Shown here: positions 1-7,783 of the stretch, one piece after another
Layout of the letters: each line of letters opens with the position of its first letter
How positions within the stretch are numbered: the first letter of the stretch is position 1
NCBI GenBank assembly: GCA_030838885.1
Contig: JAUZEU010000163.1
Location: 1-13,374 of the forward strand
From: Bryobacterales bacterium
GTDB taxonomy: Bacteria > Acidobacteriota > Terriglobia > Bryobacterales > Bryobacteraceae
DNA: 13,374 nt
Direction: 5' to 3'
The notes under the pieces: model-generated
The model's database searches: none
The model's input: the letters and a program-made list of their open reading frames with translations, nothing else
Told to the model about the DNA's origin: nothing
Program-made: the position numbers and the translations under genes

Positions 1-1155
1 CGTTTGCGGGTTTTGCGACTTCTCAAACAGCTGAATCCCCGCCCCGCGCGCGCCATCCAGTTCGGCCTGCGCCGCTCGGTAATCGAAAGTCGCTGCCGCG
101 AGCGTCTCGGCTCCGTCCCCCTTCCGCGCCCGGTTCAAAGCTTCGGCCGCCTTCTGCCGCCGTCGCCATGCCGCATCGAACCGACTCTGCACAGCGCTGT
201 AGCCAGGCTGCGTACTCAGCGTCTGCATCGCGTTCTTCTCGAACAGCATGGGCGGCTGGATAAACAGGTAGAACACGAACACCATCGCGCCGACAAACAG
301 AATGAAGAACTGCATCGGTACTTTCGCCATCGCATTGAACAGCAGACTCAGCTTGCTCTGAGCAATTGACTTGCCCGTCAGGTACCGCTGTACCTGGCTC
401 TGGTCGCACCCGAAATACCCCAGCGCCAAAAACGATCCGCCAATCAACCCACTCCAAAGGTTGTACCGGTTGTTCGGGTCAAAATGCAGATCCACCGCGT
501 TCAGTTTGCCCACAGCACCGGCCAGATACACCGCGTCGCCGAAACTCACGCCTGCAGGCATCAGTGAGATTACGGTAAGCAGGCCCATAATCAGGCCCGA
601 GAAGATAACCAGCATCTGCAGAACATCCGTCCAGGTCACAGCGGGAATGCCGCCCTTAGTCGTATAAACCACGCAAACAATGCCGATGATCAGCGTAGTC
701 ACACGGTCTGGCCACCCAAAAATAACGCTCATCACAATCGCCGGCGCGTAGATCGAAAGACCCACCGCCATGCCGCGCTGAATCAAAAAAACAATGGACG
801 CCAGTGCGCGCGTTTTCGCATCGAAGCGTTTCTCCAGATATTCGTACGCGGTGTAAACACCGGACCGGTGGAAGATCGGCACCGCGGTCGCGGATAGAAT
901 TACCATCGCGATCGGCAGCCCGAAATAGAACTGCACGAACCGCATGCCGTCCACATACGCCTGCCCCGTTGTCGCAATAAACGTGATCGCGCTCGCCTGG
1001 GTCGCCATGATCGAGAGACCCATCGCGTACCACGGCATCGTCTTGCCCGCCAGCAAATACTGATTGACGGTCTTGCTCCCTCGGCCTTTCCAAAGGCCGA
1101 ACGCAGGAATCGCGATGATCGTCACGACCATCACCAACCAGTCGAGTGGCGTCAT
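1..1155 (-). CDS. Sodium:solute symporter (SSS/SLC5 family), 3' end cut off by window edge
   Basis: The first 385 residues of an inner-membrane Na+-coupled transporter are visible; no stop codon is reached before position 1. About eight hydrophobic segments can be placed, roughly at residues 4-22, 46-68, 74-95, 116-142, 150-165, 176-199, 232-250 and 279-301. The stretch YTTKGGIPAVTWTDVLQ (about 164-180) is the characteristic SSS motif region. SSS proteins usually have 11-13 helices and 450-600 residues, so perhaps a third is missing. After the eighth span comes a hydrophilic, Ala/Arg/Glu-rich helical insert (about 304-380). The ATG at 1155 is chosen because it overlaps the stop of the upstream 48-aa gene as ATGA; no Shine-Dalgarno sequence is seen, which suggests translational coupling. 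The substrate (sugar, amino acid, carboxylate or other) cannot be told. Family assignment is firm, specificity unknown. Confidence 0.9.
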   Translation of the reverse strand, partial: MTPLDWLVMVVTIIAIPAFGLWKGRGSKTVNQYLLAGKTMPWYAMGLSIMATQASAITFIATTGQAYVDGMRFVQFYFGLPIAMVILSATAVPIFHRSGVYTAYEYLEKRFDAKTRALASIVFLIQRGMAVGLSIYAPAIVMSVIFGWPDRVTTLIIGIVCVVYTTKGGIPAVTWTDVLQMLVIFSGLIMGLLTVISLMPAGVSFGDAVYLAGAVGKLNAVDLHFDPNNRYNLWSGLIGGSFLALGYFGCDQSQVQRYLTGKSIAQSKLSLLFNAMAKVPMQFFILFVGAMVFVFYLFIQPPMLFEKNAMQTLSTQPGYSAVQSRFDAAWRRRQKAAEALNRARKGDGAETLAAATFDYRAAQAELDGARGAGIQLFEKSQNPQT

Positions 1156-1298
1156 GAGAAGTACTGAGTGAAGCCGTACATCATCAGAATCAAAAATGCG
1201 AGCCAGCAGAGCACAACGATGTTCAGGTTGCGCCAGCTCCCCAAAATGGGCGGGAGTTCGGACTCGCCCTCGGGTGGGAGGTTCGGAGGAAAGCTCAT
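1152..1298 (-). CDS. 48-aa single-span membrane microprotein, coupled to the symporter
   Basis: This short gene lies exactly between phzF and the symporter. Its ATG at 1298 shares one base with the phzF stop (TGATG), and its own TGA overlaps the symporter ATG (ATGA). The product starts MSFPPNLPPEGESELPPILG, a proline- and acid-rich hydrophilic head of about 24 residues. One hydrophobic span follows (about 26-41, NIVVLCWLAFLILMMY) and then a short aromatic tail ending FTQYFS. No sequence family is recognised. By analogy with small partner proteins encoded beside some SSS transporters (for example YhdT next to PanF, or DUF4212 proteins), it may be a small symporter subunit; that role is inference. 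The double overlap with real genes on both sides, the coherent membrane topology and the exact fit into the gap argue that it is translated. Confidence 0.72.
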   Translation of the reverse strand: MSFPPNLPPEGESELPPILGSWRNLNIVVLCWLAFLILMMYGFTQYFS

Positions 1299-2104
1299 CA
1301 GACGAGCAGTTCCCCGCGTAACACGGTCACCGCCTGGCCCGAGAGCACCACGCGGTCGGTGCCTGAAACCAGCCGCACCCGCACCACCCCGCCGCGCGCC
1401 GATGCCTGGAACCCAAGCATTTCGCTCTTGCCCAGCTTTGCGCCCCAGTAAGGAGCAAGGGCGGTATGCGCCGAACCCGTCACAGGGTCTTCGTCAATGC
1501 CCGACCCAGGCGCAAAGAACCTAGACACGAAGTCGAATTCGCCGTCACCCCGTGCAGTCGCAATCACCCCCCGAACAGGCAGTTCCCGCAGCAGATGATG
1601 CTGCGGCTTCAGCTCAAGCAGAGTCTGCTCGTCCGCCACTTCCACCAGATAGTCGAACTGGTTCCGCCCCACATACTTCAGGTCCGTGCCCAGCGCTTCA
1701 GCCAGCCTGGCCGGAGGTTCTGCCGGCTCTTCCGGCTTCACCGGAAAATCCATCTCGATCCAATCCCCGCGGCGCTCACAGGTCAGCAACCCGCTCCTGG
1801 TGTAGAAGCGGGCTGTGGCACTCAGGTCCAGATGCGCTTCCGTCCACAGCACATGCGCGCTCGCCAGAGTCGCATGGCCGCAAAGATCCACCTCAACGGA
1901 CGGAGTGAACCAGCGAAGCCGGTACCCATCCTCTTCCGGATACAGGAACGCTGTTTCCGAGAGGTTCATCTCCATCGCGACCTTTGCCATCCACGCGTCT
2001 TCGCGAGGTTCCAGCATTACACACACTGCTGCCGGATTTCCGCCAAAAGCTTTAGAGGCGAACGCGTCAACCTGCAGGATTGGCTGAACGTACTGAAGAG
2101 GCAT
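1298..2104 (-). CDS. PhzF family isomerase/epimerase
   Basis: A 268-residue cytoplasmic enzyme of the PhzF/diaminopimelate-epimerase fold, close to the usual family length of 260-300. Visible motifs are VDAFASKAFGGNPAAVCV (12-29), NLSETAFLYP with the expected catalytic Glu50 (47-56), CGHATLASAHVL (75-86) and the second-half motif DEDPVTGSAHTALAPYW (204-220). Family members catalyse proton-shift isomerisation or epimerisation of small substrates; PhzF itself acts in phenazine synthesis. No phenazine genes are present here, so the substrate is unknown. The ATG at 2104 places the protein start where family members normally begin. An in-frame TTG at 2164 would add 20 unusual residues and has a GGGAGG about 11 bases upstream, so it remains possible. 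The 3' end is fused by TGATG to the microprotein gene, suggesting one operon with the symporter. Confidence 0.9.
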   Translation of the reverse strand: MPLQYVQPILQVDAFASKAFGGNPAAVCVMLEPREDAWMAKVAMEMNLSETAFLYPEEDGYRLRWFTPSVEVDLCGHATLASAHVLWTEAHLDLSATARFYTRSGLLTCERRGDWIEMDFPVKPEEPAEPPARLAEALGTDLKYVGRNQFDYLVEVADEQTLLELKPQHHLLRELPVRGVIATARGDGEFDFVSRFFAPGSGIDEDPVTGSAHTALAPYWGAKLGKSEMLGFQASARGGVVRVRLVSGTDRVVLSGQAVTVLRGELLV

Positions 2105-2220
2105 ATCCTGATTATCCAACTGCAACTTGCGGGGCGGCGCTTCTAGCGCTTTTTCGGCTCGCAAGCCGGACCTGACCTCCCGCTGGCCCCCTTCGTACTG
2201 GTACCGGAAACGGGTTACGA

Positions 2221-2251
2221 GTGTACAAATTGAGGACTAATCACGGTACAC
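2221..2251. promoter_or_regulatory. Inverted repeat in divergent intergenic region (possible operator)
   Basis: The hexamer GTGTAC (2221-2226) is repeated in inverted orientation as GTACAC (2246-2251), with 19 bases between. It sits in the 185-bp spacer between phzF (leftward) and the PEP-CTERM gene (rightward), about 40-70 bases before the latter's start, where a regulator could act. The arms are short and could occur by chance. No convincing -35/-10 pair was found alongside. Confidence 0.2.
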
Positions 2252-2278
2252 TTTTCCGACAGCAGTGCGGTTAGCTAC

Positions 2279-2286
2279 AAGGAGGA
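2279..2286 (+). promoter_or_regulatory. Ribosome binding site of the broken PEP-CTERM gene
   Basis: AAGGAGGA lies three bases before the ATG at 2290 and is a near-perfect Shine-Dalgarno sequence. It fixes the original start of the PEP-CTERM gene even though the reading frame is interrupted 18 codons later. Confidence 0.7.
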
Positions 2287-2289
2287 TTC

Positions 2290-2821
2290 ATGCGCAGTTT
2301 TCTGTCGGGCAGTCTTTTCGGCCTGGTCGCTGTCTGCAGTGCATAGGCCAATATGAGCTATAACGTCGCGGATGGTTTCCCCACATCACTGGCCATAACC
2401 CGAACGCACCCTGGTCCTACGCCTATTCGGCTCCTGGTGACCGTAGCACCAATATGTGATCGTGATTTTCACCGCACGCACGGCCGGCAACTACGCCCTT
2501 AACGGTCAATGGTATGGTTCGAATCCCCAGTCAGCTACCAACGGCGGCGACGGCCCCGACGTTCACGTCACATCCGGACTTACATCACTGTTCAACGGAG
2601 TCTCCAACTATGGCTCGCCCGCTGACTTTGACATTTCCAGCGCAACTCTCGGTGAGGGTCAGAAGGTGGAATTCGCCATGGGCTATAACACCGCCAACGA
2701 TTACTACGGCGGCACCAATTTCTCGGCAATCATAACAGCTACTCCCGAACCCTCCCTGTACGGCTTTTTGGGTCTCGGTCTGGCGGGCCTTGGCATGGTA
2801 ATCCGCCGTCGCCGCGCATAA
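2290..2821 (+). pseudogene. Broken PEP-CTERM sorting-domain surface protein gene
   Basis: Three reading frames together spell one PEP-CTERM protein. Frame one, from ATG 2290, gives a signal peptide (MRSFLSGSLFGLVAVCSA), then an in-frame TAG at 2344-2346, then ANMSYNVADGF. Around the CCCC run at 2379-2382 the sense continues in another frame as GHNPNAPWSYAYSAPGD, a stretch typical of these secreted proteins, until TGA at 2457-2459. The third frame, open from 2447, carries FTARTAGNYALNGQWYG, DVHVTSGLTSLF and a sorting tail: PEP motif, hydrophobic span, RRRR terminus, stop at 2821. Intact relatives usually have more residues between the WSY and FTA blocks, so an internal deletion is also likely. 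Family proteins are exported and processed at the PEP motif by an exosortase. The only rightward gene in the window, it is decayed or affected by assembly errors. A translatable C-terminal fragment (GTG 2456-2821) lacks the signal peptide. Confidence 0.8.
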
Positions 2822-2845
2822 GAATTTTGAAAACCTGTTCGCAAG

Positions 2846-2881
2846 AGTGGCCTGTTCACAGAATCTGGTGGACAGGCCACT
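2846..2881. terminator. Hairpin terminator between converging genes
   Basis: The arms AGTGGCCTGTTCAC (2846-2859) and GTGGACAGGCCACT (2868-2881) pair over 14 bp, with a single G-T wobble and an 8-base loop. On the plus strand it is followed by TCTTCTT, giving a plausible intrinsic terminator for the PEP-CTERM gene. It also lies just past the tamB stop on the minus strand, where the downstream T-rich tract is weaker, so it could serve both directions. Confidence 0.75.
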
Positions 2882-2893
2882 TCTTCTTGATCA

Positions 2894-5800
2894 CTACCGG
2901 AACTCGTGTTTATAGAAAAAATTAACGCTGAAAATTCCGTTCTCATCACGGGTTGCCACGGCCGACCACTGCGGATTAAACGCCCACTCAATCCGAATCG
3001 TGGTGCTGTTCGGATCATTCAGCGCTGACACATAAGTGAACGTCAGATTATTCGAAATCCGCTGTTGCAGAGAAAGCCGTGCCGTGGGAACATCCGAACC
3101 TGTCGTAAACGAAGGATCAATCTTCAACTGCGTCACTCCGAACACACGCTGCAAACGGCTCGCCACCGGATTCGCTACCGCCTGCCCTAAAATCGCGGAC
3201 TCACCCATTTGCTGATAACTCTGTTGCGGCTGCTGCGGCTGGTTTGCCAGCAATGTCGGATCGGAGGTAGGAGCTTTACCCGAGGCAAGCAGCCCCACAA
3301 TCTCCTGGAACTGTAACGGAGGATCGGACGTGTAACTCAGCTTCATGTTATCCACCGGTCCGGTGACCCGCAATGTTACCGTGACGCCCTTTGCCTGAGT
3401 TACCAGACTTATATCAAGAATAGGTTCAATGCGGACGGGGTTATAAAAAGCGATCGTGCCCGTATCAACAGCATAGGTAGCGCCGAAGAACACAAGGTTG
3501 CCCGAGTTAATCGTCACCCGCCCCTGAATACCCGGCTCATTCGCGGTCCCGCGTACCCTCAGATCCGCTGTGATCTGCAGGTTCTCCGCCAGCGAAGCCT
3601 GAACCTGAGTCCCGGAAGCTGTCTGCACCCGAATATCCAGCTGCATGTTATCCAGCAGCGGTGAGGGTGCGGTTGGTGACTGCACCGGCGGCGCCGCGCG
3701 CGTCAGAATGGAACCGATATCACTTTGTGGCGCATACGCGAGCTGGTTAATGGTCACGGTACCTGTCGCCCGGCTGCTTTGCGTCGTGCCGGCGATCCGT
3801 ACATCCGCATCAGCCTTCAGACTTACGCCCTGCTGCACGCGCAGCCGCACATTCGACGCGGCCGCCCGCAGAGCGAACCGCACGCCGTTCGTGAACCCCG
3901 CAAATCCGCTCAGGGTGACTTTGCCTCCTCCCGATTCCGCCGTCATATTACGGATCTGCGCATTGTTGCCGTTGAACACAACGGTCCCGTTCGCATTGGC
4001 GATCCCGACAGGAGCGGTTCCGTAGTTCATCGAAGCGTTCCGCAAATTCATCTGACCGTTCACCAGTGGCGCCGCGGACGTGCCCCTCACCACCGTAGAG
4101 AAATCGATCTTACCCGCTGAGTAAATATCACGGTTGAACTTCTGCATCAACGCAAGATCGAGATTGCCCTGGACATTCAGATTCAGGGCCCCGGCGGGAA
4201 ACGCAGCGGTACCGGAAGCCTGAAGGTCTGTATCCGGCCCCGTCAAATGCGCATTCTGAACCCGAACCGTGCCCTTATCCATCGAGATCTGCACGGGTCC
4301 CTGATTAGCAATCGTAATCGTTTTGGCGCCGCCGGCGCGCGGCAGAGTTGTGAGTGCCAGATGATTCAGTGCCAGCGATCCACTCATCTGATCGGTCTTC
4401 AGCACAGGCCCGTTCGCGCGCAGTTCGCCATCCGTGGTTGCTTCAAAGTCCGGCGCGCCGCCTCCGCCCAGACCGGCCAGCGCGGCCACGCGCGTCCACG
4501 CCACATTGCTGAAGGCGAGCTGAGCAGTCACCGGATAATCGCCAGCCAAAGTCGCATCCCCGCTGCCGTGCAAAGAGGCTTCGGCCAGATTGGAATCGAG
4601 TGCAAAGTGAACGCGGCTGCCGGTGCTTGCGTTCCCTCCACTCGTATTGGCCACCAGCTTGAACTGCCCGAAGTTCTTGCCATTTGCACTGATGTTGGTG
4701 GACGAAATATCCGCATCCAGCGTACTCAGCAGAATTACCGGAGCGTCAGGGCGAACGGCTCCCGCGGCATTCCCTCTGATATCTATAGTCCCGGTCAGGC
4801 CCGGCCGCGCCGTCTGCACATTGCGAAGGCGCCCCAGATCGATGTGCCCCCCGGCGATATCGAGCCGCCCCGAACCCCTCCTAAGATCCCCCACCGGATG
4901 ATCGTAATGCGCAGTGAGGGCAATACGCGAGGGCCCGGTTACAATCTCCAGCTGTGGAACATCCACGCTTTGATTCAAATACGTGATCCGAACACGCGCC
5001 TGATCCAGAGGCTCGTCATACACCACCGCTTGGGCAAGGCTGAATTCAGCGCTGCCCTCCGGCTTGGTAACTGTTCCGTTCACAGTAAAAGTGCCCGAAA
5101 GCAGTCCGCGGGCCGGAACGCCTGCTTGCTTGGCCAAGGTCAGAACACGTTCCACCGCCAGACCCGCGATGCTGCCGCTTGCATTCGTCGGATAATCGGT
5201 TGTTAGTTGCGTATTCCCGTTCACCTGTATCTTCGAGCCCGCAAAGTCTGATGCAACGTTGTAAGTCACGTTCTTACCGTTCGTACGCGCAGTAGCATCG
5301 AAATCGCCATAATTCTGCCCTTCGAACCGCAGCGCCTTCACAGATACGTCACCGTTCACAGAGCTCAACAGAAAGCTGCTCTGGCCATTCGTATCAGTCA
5401 GCTCTCCGTCCACATCGGCATTCAGGCGCAACGCTCCGGCTGCGCCTGGCCGGGCCTCCTGCACGGTATGCAACTGCCCGGCATTCAGTTGGTCCGTCTG
5501 CACGTGAGCCCGAACCTGCCCGCTGGAAAAGCTATCGCGCGGATGTCGGAATTCAGCCGTCATGTTCACTCGTCCCGCCCCGGTATCTATAAAGGCTACC
5601 GGCACAGTGACAAGCTGATCCGCCAGGTTGACCTGCACCTGCGCCAGGTTAAAAGGCTCGCCGTGTAACTGCCCGGCGCGGGCTTCCACAGTCGCCGAGC
5701 CCTGCGGATTCCCAACGGTCCCCATCACCTGCACATTCGCCGTCACCCCGCCCGAGTAACCTGCGCTCGGCTGCCCCGCCAGCACTGCGAAGTCAGCGAT

Positions 5801-7783
5801 GTCGCCATTCAGTACGGACGCGTGTGCGGTCACGGCAGAATTCGGCGTAGTACTCCAGGTCCGCAGCGCCACGCCTGCATCGAAATTGGCCTTCATCGCC
5901 CCGCGTGTCAGGCTGCCGTTGGCTACGTTCGCCCGCACAGCCGAAGCATCGAAATCCGCCAGCAGAGAATCGAAGAGCCGGTCCTTTACAGCAAAACGAC
6001 TGACTGCAAGATGTCCGGTCACGCGTGGTGTACTAAGTCCCCCAATCACTGCGCCGGTGAAATTTGCCTCACCATTTTGCAGTGCCACCGGAACCGGCTC
6101 CTTCGTCGGTACTGCTGCCAGCAAATCCTGCAGATCGTGTGAAGTAAGCGCGATATTCAGCCTGTTCTTAAGCGAACCGCCCAACGTTAGACGAGTATGT
6201 GGCAGCGCCAGAAAAGAATCCTGCACCACCACGTCATCGCGCGAACCCACATAGCTGGCGTTCAGACGTCCCGAAAGCGGAATACCCTTGCCGCGTGCAG
6301 CCGCGCGCCCGCTCAGTGGCGCAATCGCCAGGTGAATATCAGCGACCGTGCCGGTCATGCCAGGCGCCTTTAAATCGCCCTGAGCTCTCACAGGCCCGGA
6401 CACCACCCCGTCATACGGAAGGCTCTGGCCAAACGCTCGCGCAGCTACGGCCAGATTAAGGTTCGCGAGCCTGCCATCCACCTGATAACGCTGAAAGTCA
6501 GCCAGGGATAAATTCCCATTGAAATAGCCGCCGAATGCATGAAGCGTTAGACCATTCAGAACGAGGTTCTGTGGATCCGCATGGAACGCCGAATACAAAC
6601 TCACATTCGAGAACCGGCGCGCCCCTTGCGCGAACGCCAGATCTCTCCCATCTGCATTCCCGCCCACGTTGTAGTTGTTGTTCGCATCCAGCGCAGCCGT
6701 ACCGTTGATTCGAAGTACCCCACTCGGCGTGACGCTTGCCTTACCCTGGCCCGCAGCCAGCAGCGCGAGTTCGCGTAATGCCAGTTCCGCTTTGAATTGC
6801 AGGTTAGGCGTTCCGTTTGGGTCTTTCAACGGCCCTGAGGCCTCCATGTGGCTCTGGCCGAAGTTCACTCGCAGACCCGAAACCCGAACCACCTGGTTCG
6901 AAACGGTTGCATTCGCAAAAAGATCAAGCTGCGATGGCACTCCCCTGCCCTCTGCCGGAACAGGAACATTGGCAGCATTCCGTATATCAGGTGTCGAGAT
7001 ATGCCCTTCCACCCGAGCTTCCACCTCCGGATTTCTCATGTTGCGCATGGACCCGTTGATCGAAACCGAGGAGGTAGCCGTCGAAATCAGCGCATTCTGC
7101 AGGTCAATGCGATCCCGCCCAATCTTCACCGGCAGTGTCACCTTGAAGTTGACCGGTGTATTTCGGCCATTCAACACATACAGCGGTTCCATCGCCACTT
7201 GCCCCTCATAACCCTGCGTCACAAGGCTGTAAAGCAATTGCGCGTGAAGATTGTTTGCCCGAACATTGACTGGCTGCTTTGCAGATTCAAATTGCACCAT
7301 CCCATTCAACAGATCGAACCGGCCCACCGCCAGATCGACCACAGTCTCAAGGGCGGTCGTGTCGCTGGTCGTCTTTTGCTGCGGACTCGGAATGTTCGTA
7401 TTCCCATCCGCCAGCACCATGATGTTGACTTCGGGGTGATCCACCCCAAGATACGCGATTTCGTAAAGCCGGTGCACACTGGTGAACAAACGGATCCGCA
7501 AATCCGCCCTCCCCACACGCACGAAAGGCGCGGCGCTTGCCGGCTCCTTCCCGTGAATCACGAAGTTGTTAACCGTAGCGTGAAGATGCCAGACATCGAA
7601 GTCAAATGATCCTGTGTCTACTCTTCCACCGGTACTCTTCGCAACCGACGAACTAATCGTGTCCCGCACATAGTTTCGGAACCAGTCAGTCCGCACGACG
7701 ACCACCGTTGTCAAAACGATCAGCAGCACCAGCCCCAACAGCCCGAGCACCACGTTGCCGACTATCCGTTTCCAGCGGCTCAT
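2894..7783 (-). CDS. tamB: TamB (translocation and assembly module, DUF490 domain)
   Basis: A 1629-residue envelope-spanning protein, longer than E. coli TamB (about 1260). TamB-like proteins are anchored in the inner membrane, form a long beta-groove across the periplasm, work with an Omp85 partner, and are implicated in lipid transport or autotransporter assembly. One N-terminal membrane anchor is seen (about 10-32), followed by an AsmA-like start and a very long Asn/Gly/Ala-rich beta repeat region. The C-terminal DUF490 domain spans about residues 1180-1629, including NSGNLVFFGATYAVDTGTI, GLLASGKAP and an aromatic end (FYKHEFR). Residues about 670-884 and 888-1102 are an internal duplication. 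The start at 7783 is chosen over an in-frame start at 7840 because GAGGAGG lies seven bases upstream and the hydrophobic anchor follows at once. It overlaps the surA-like stop by four bases (ATGA), pointing to coupled expression with the chaperone and Omp85 genes. Confidence 0.93.
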   Translation of the reverse strand: MSRWKRIVGNVVLGLLGLVLLIVLTTVVVVRTDWFRNYVRDTISSSVAKSTGGRVDTGSFDFDVWHLHATVNNFVIHGKEPASAAPFVRVGRADLRIRLFTSVHRLYEIAYLGVDHPEVNIMVLADGNTNIPSPQQKTTSDTTALETVVDLAVGRFDLLNGMVQFESAKQPVNVRANNLHAQLLYSLVTQGYEGQVAMEPLYVLNGRNTPVNFKVTLPVKIGRDRIDLQNALISTATSSVSINGSMRNMRNPEVEARVEGHISTPDIRNAANVPVPAEGRGVPSQLDLFANATVSNQVVRVSGLRVNFGQSHMEASGPLKDPNGTPNLQFKAELALRELALLAAGQGKASVTPSGVLRINGTAALDANNNYNVGGNADGRDLAFAQGARRFSNVSLYSAFHADPQNLVLNGLTLHAFGGYFNGNLSLADFQRYQVDGRLANLNLAVAARAFGQSLPYDGVVSGPVRAQGDLKAPGMTGTVADIHLAIAPLSGRAAARGKGIPLSGRLNASYVGSRDDVVVQDSFLALPHTRLTLGGSLKNRLNIALTSHDLQDLLAAVPTKEPVPVALQNGEANFTGAVIGGLSTPRVTGHLAVSRFAVKDRLFDSLLADFDASAVRANVANGSLTRGAMKANFDAGVALRTWSTTPNSAVTAHASVLNGDIADFAVLAGQPSAGYSGGVTANVQVMGTVGNPQGSATVEARAGQLHGEPFNLAQVQVNLADQLVTVPVAFIDTGAGRVNMTAEFRHPRDSFSSGQVRAHVQTDQLNAGQLHTVQEARPGAAGALRLNADVDGELTDTNGQSSFLLSSVNGDVSVKALRFEGQNYGDFDATARTNGKNVTYNVASDFAGSKIQVNGNTQLTTDYPTNASGSIAGLAVERVLTLAKQAGVPARGLLSGTFTVNGTVTKPEGSAEFSLAQAVVYDEPLDQARVRITYLNQSVDVPQLEIVTGPSRIALTAHYDHPVGDLRRGSGRLDIAGGHIDLGRLRNVQTARPGLTGTIDIRGNAAGAVRPDAPVILLSTLDADISSTNISANGKNFGQFKLVANTSGGNASTGSRVHFALDSNLAEASLHGSGDATLAGDYPVTAQLAFSNVAWTRVAALAGLGGGGAPDFEATTDGELRANGPVLKTDQMSGSLALNHLALTTLPRAGGAKTITIANQGPVQISMDKGTVRVQNAHLTGPDTDLQASGTAAFPAGALNLNVQGNLDLALMQKFNRDIYSAGKIDFSTVVRGTSAAPLVNGQMNLRNASMNYGTAPVGIANANGTVVFNGNNAQIRNMTAESGGGKVTLSGFAGFTNGVRFALRAAASNVRLRVQQGVSLKADADVRIAGTTQSSRATGTVTINQLAYAPQSDIGSILTRAAPPVQSPTAPSPLLDNMQLDIRVQTASGTQVQASLAENLQITADLRVRGTANEPGIQGRVTINSGNLVFFGATYAVDTGTIAFYNPVRIEPILDISLVTQAKGVTVTLRVTGPVDNMKLSYTSDPPLQFQEIVGLLASGKAPTSDPTLLANQPQQPQQSYQQMGESAILGQAVANPVASRLQRVFGVTQLKIDPSFTTGSDVPTARLSLQQRISNNLTFTYVSALNDPNSTTIRIEWAFNPQWSAVATRDENGIFSVNFFYKHEFR
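4478..5776 (-). repeat. Internal tandem duplication within tamB (two units of about 215 codons)
   Basis: Two successive protein segments align along their length. Unit A (about 5135-5776) and unit B (about 4478-5122) share, in order: G-x-P-x-x-G plus a GTV-x-x-P-x-GSA block; an EP followed by Q-x-V-x-VP; R-x-x-x-TA-x-x-x-HP (AGRVNMTAEFRHP versus PSRIALTAHYDHP); VQEARPG versus VQTARPG, exactly 215 residues apart; and DYP about 219 residues apart. The copies have diverged strongly, so this is an old duplication of a beta-groove module and not a recent DNA repeat. Confidence 0.7.

Noticed and set aside
656..1093. A 145-codon minus-strand frame within the symporter gene
   Set aside because: It is an alternate frame of the symporter; the correct frame gives continuous membrane spans and the SSS motif, this one a charged product without family resemblance.
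1466..2146. A 226-codon plus-strand open frame opposite phzF
   Set aside because: The PhzF motifs are all on the minus strand; the plus-strand translation resembles no protein family and has reverse-complement composition.
2447..2821. An independent short PEP-CTERM gene starting at GTG 2456
   Set aside because: It has no signal peptide and no ribosome site of its own; the missing N-terminal pieces are readable immediately upstream in other frames, so it is the tail of a broken gene.
4247..5206. A 319-codon plus-strand open frame antisense to tamB
   Set aside because: It lacks any recognisable domain, is rich in Arg/His/Pro/Gln as expected for the reverse of GC-rich Ala/Gly/Asn codons, and the opposite strand has an unmistakable TamB protein.
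6848..7609. A 253-codon plus-strand open frame antisense to the tamB 5' region
   Set aside because: Low-complexity Arg/His/Ile/Pro composition, no ribosome site, no known motif; it is a shadow of tamB.
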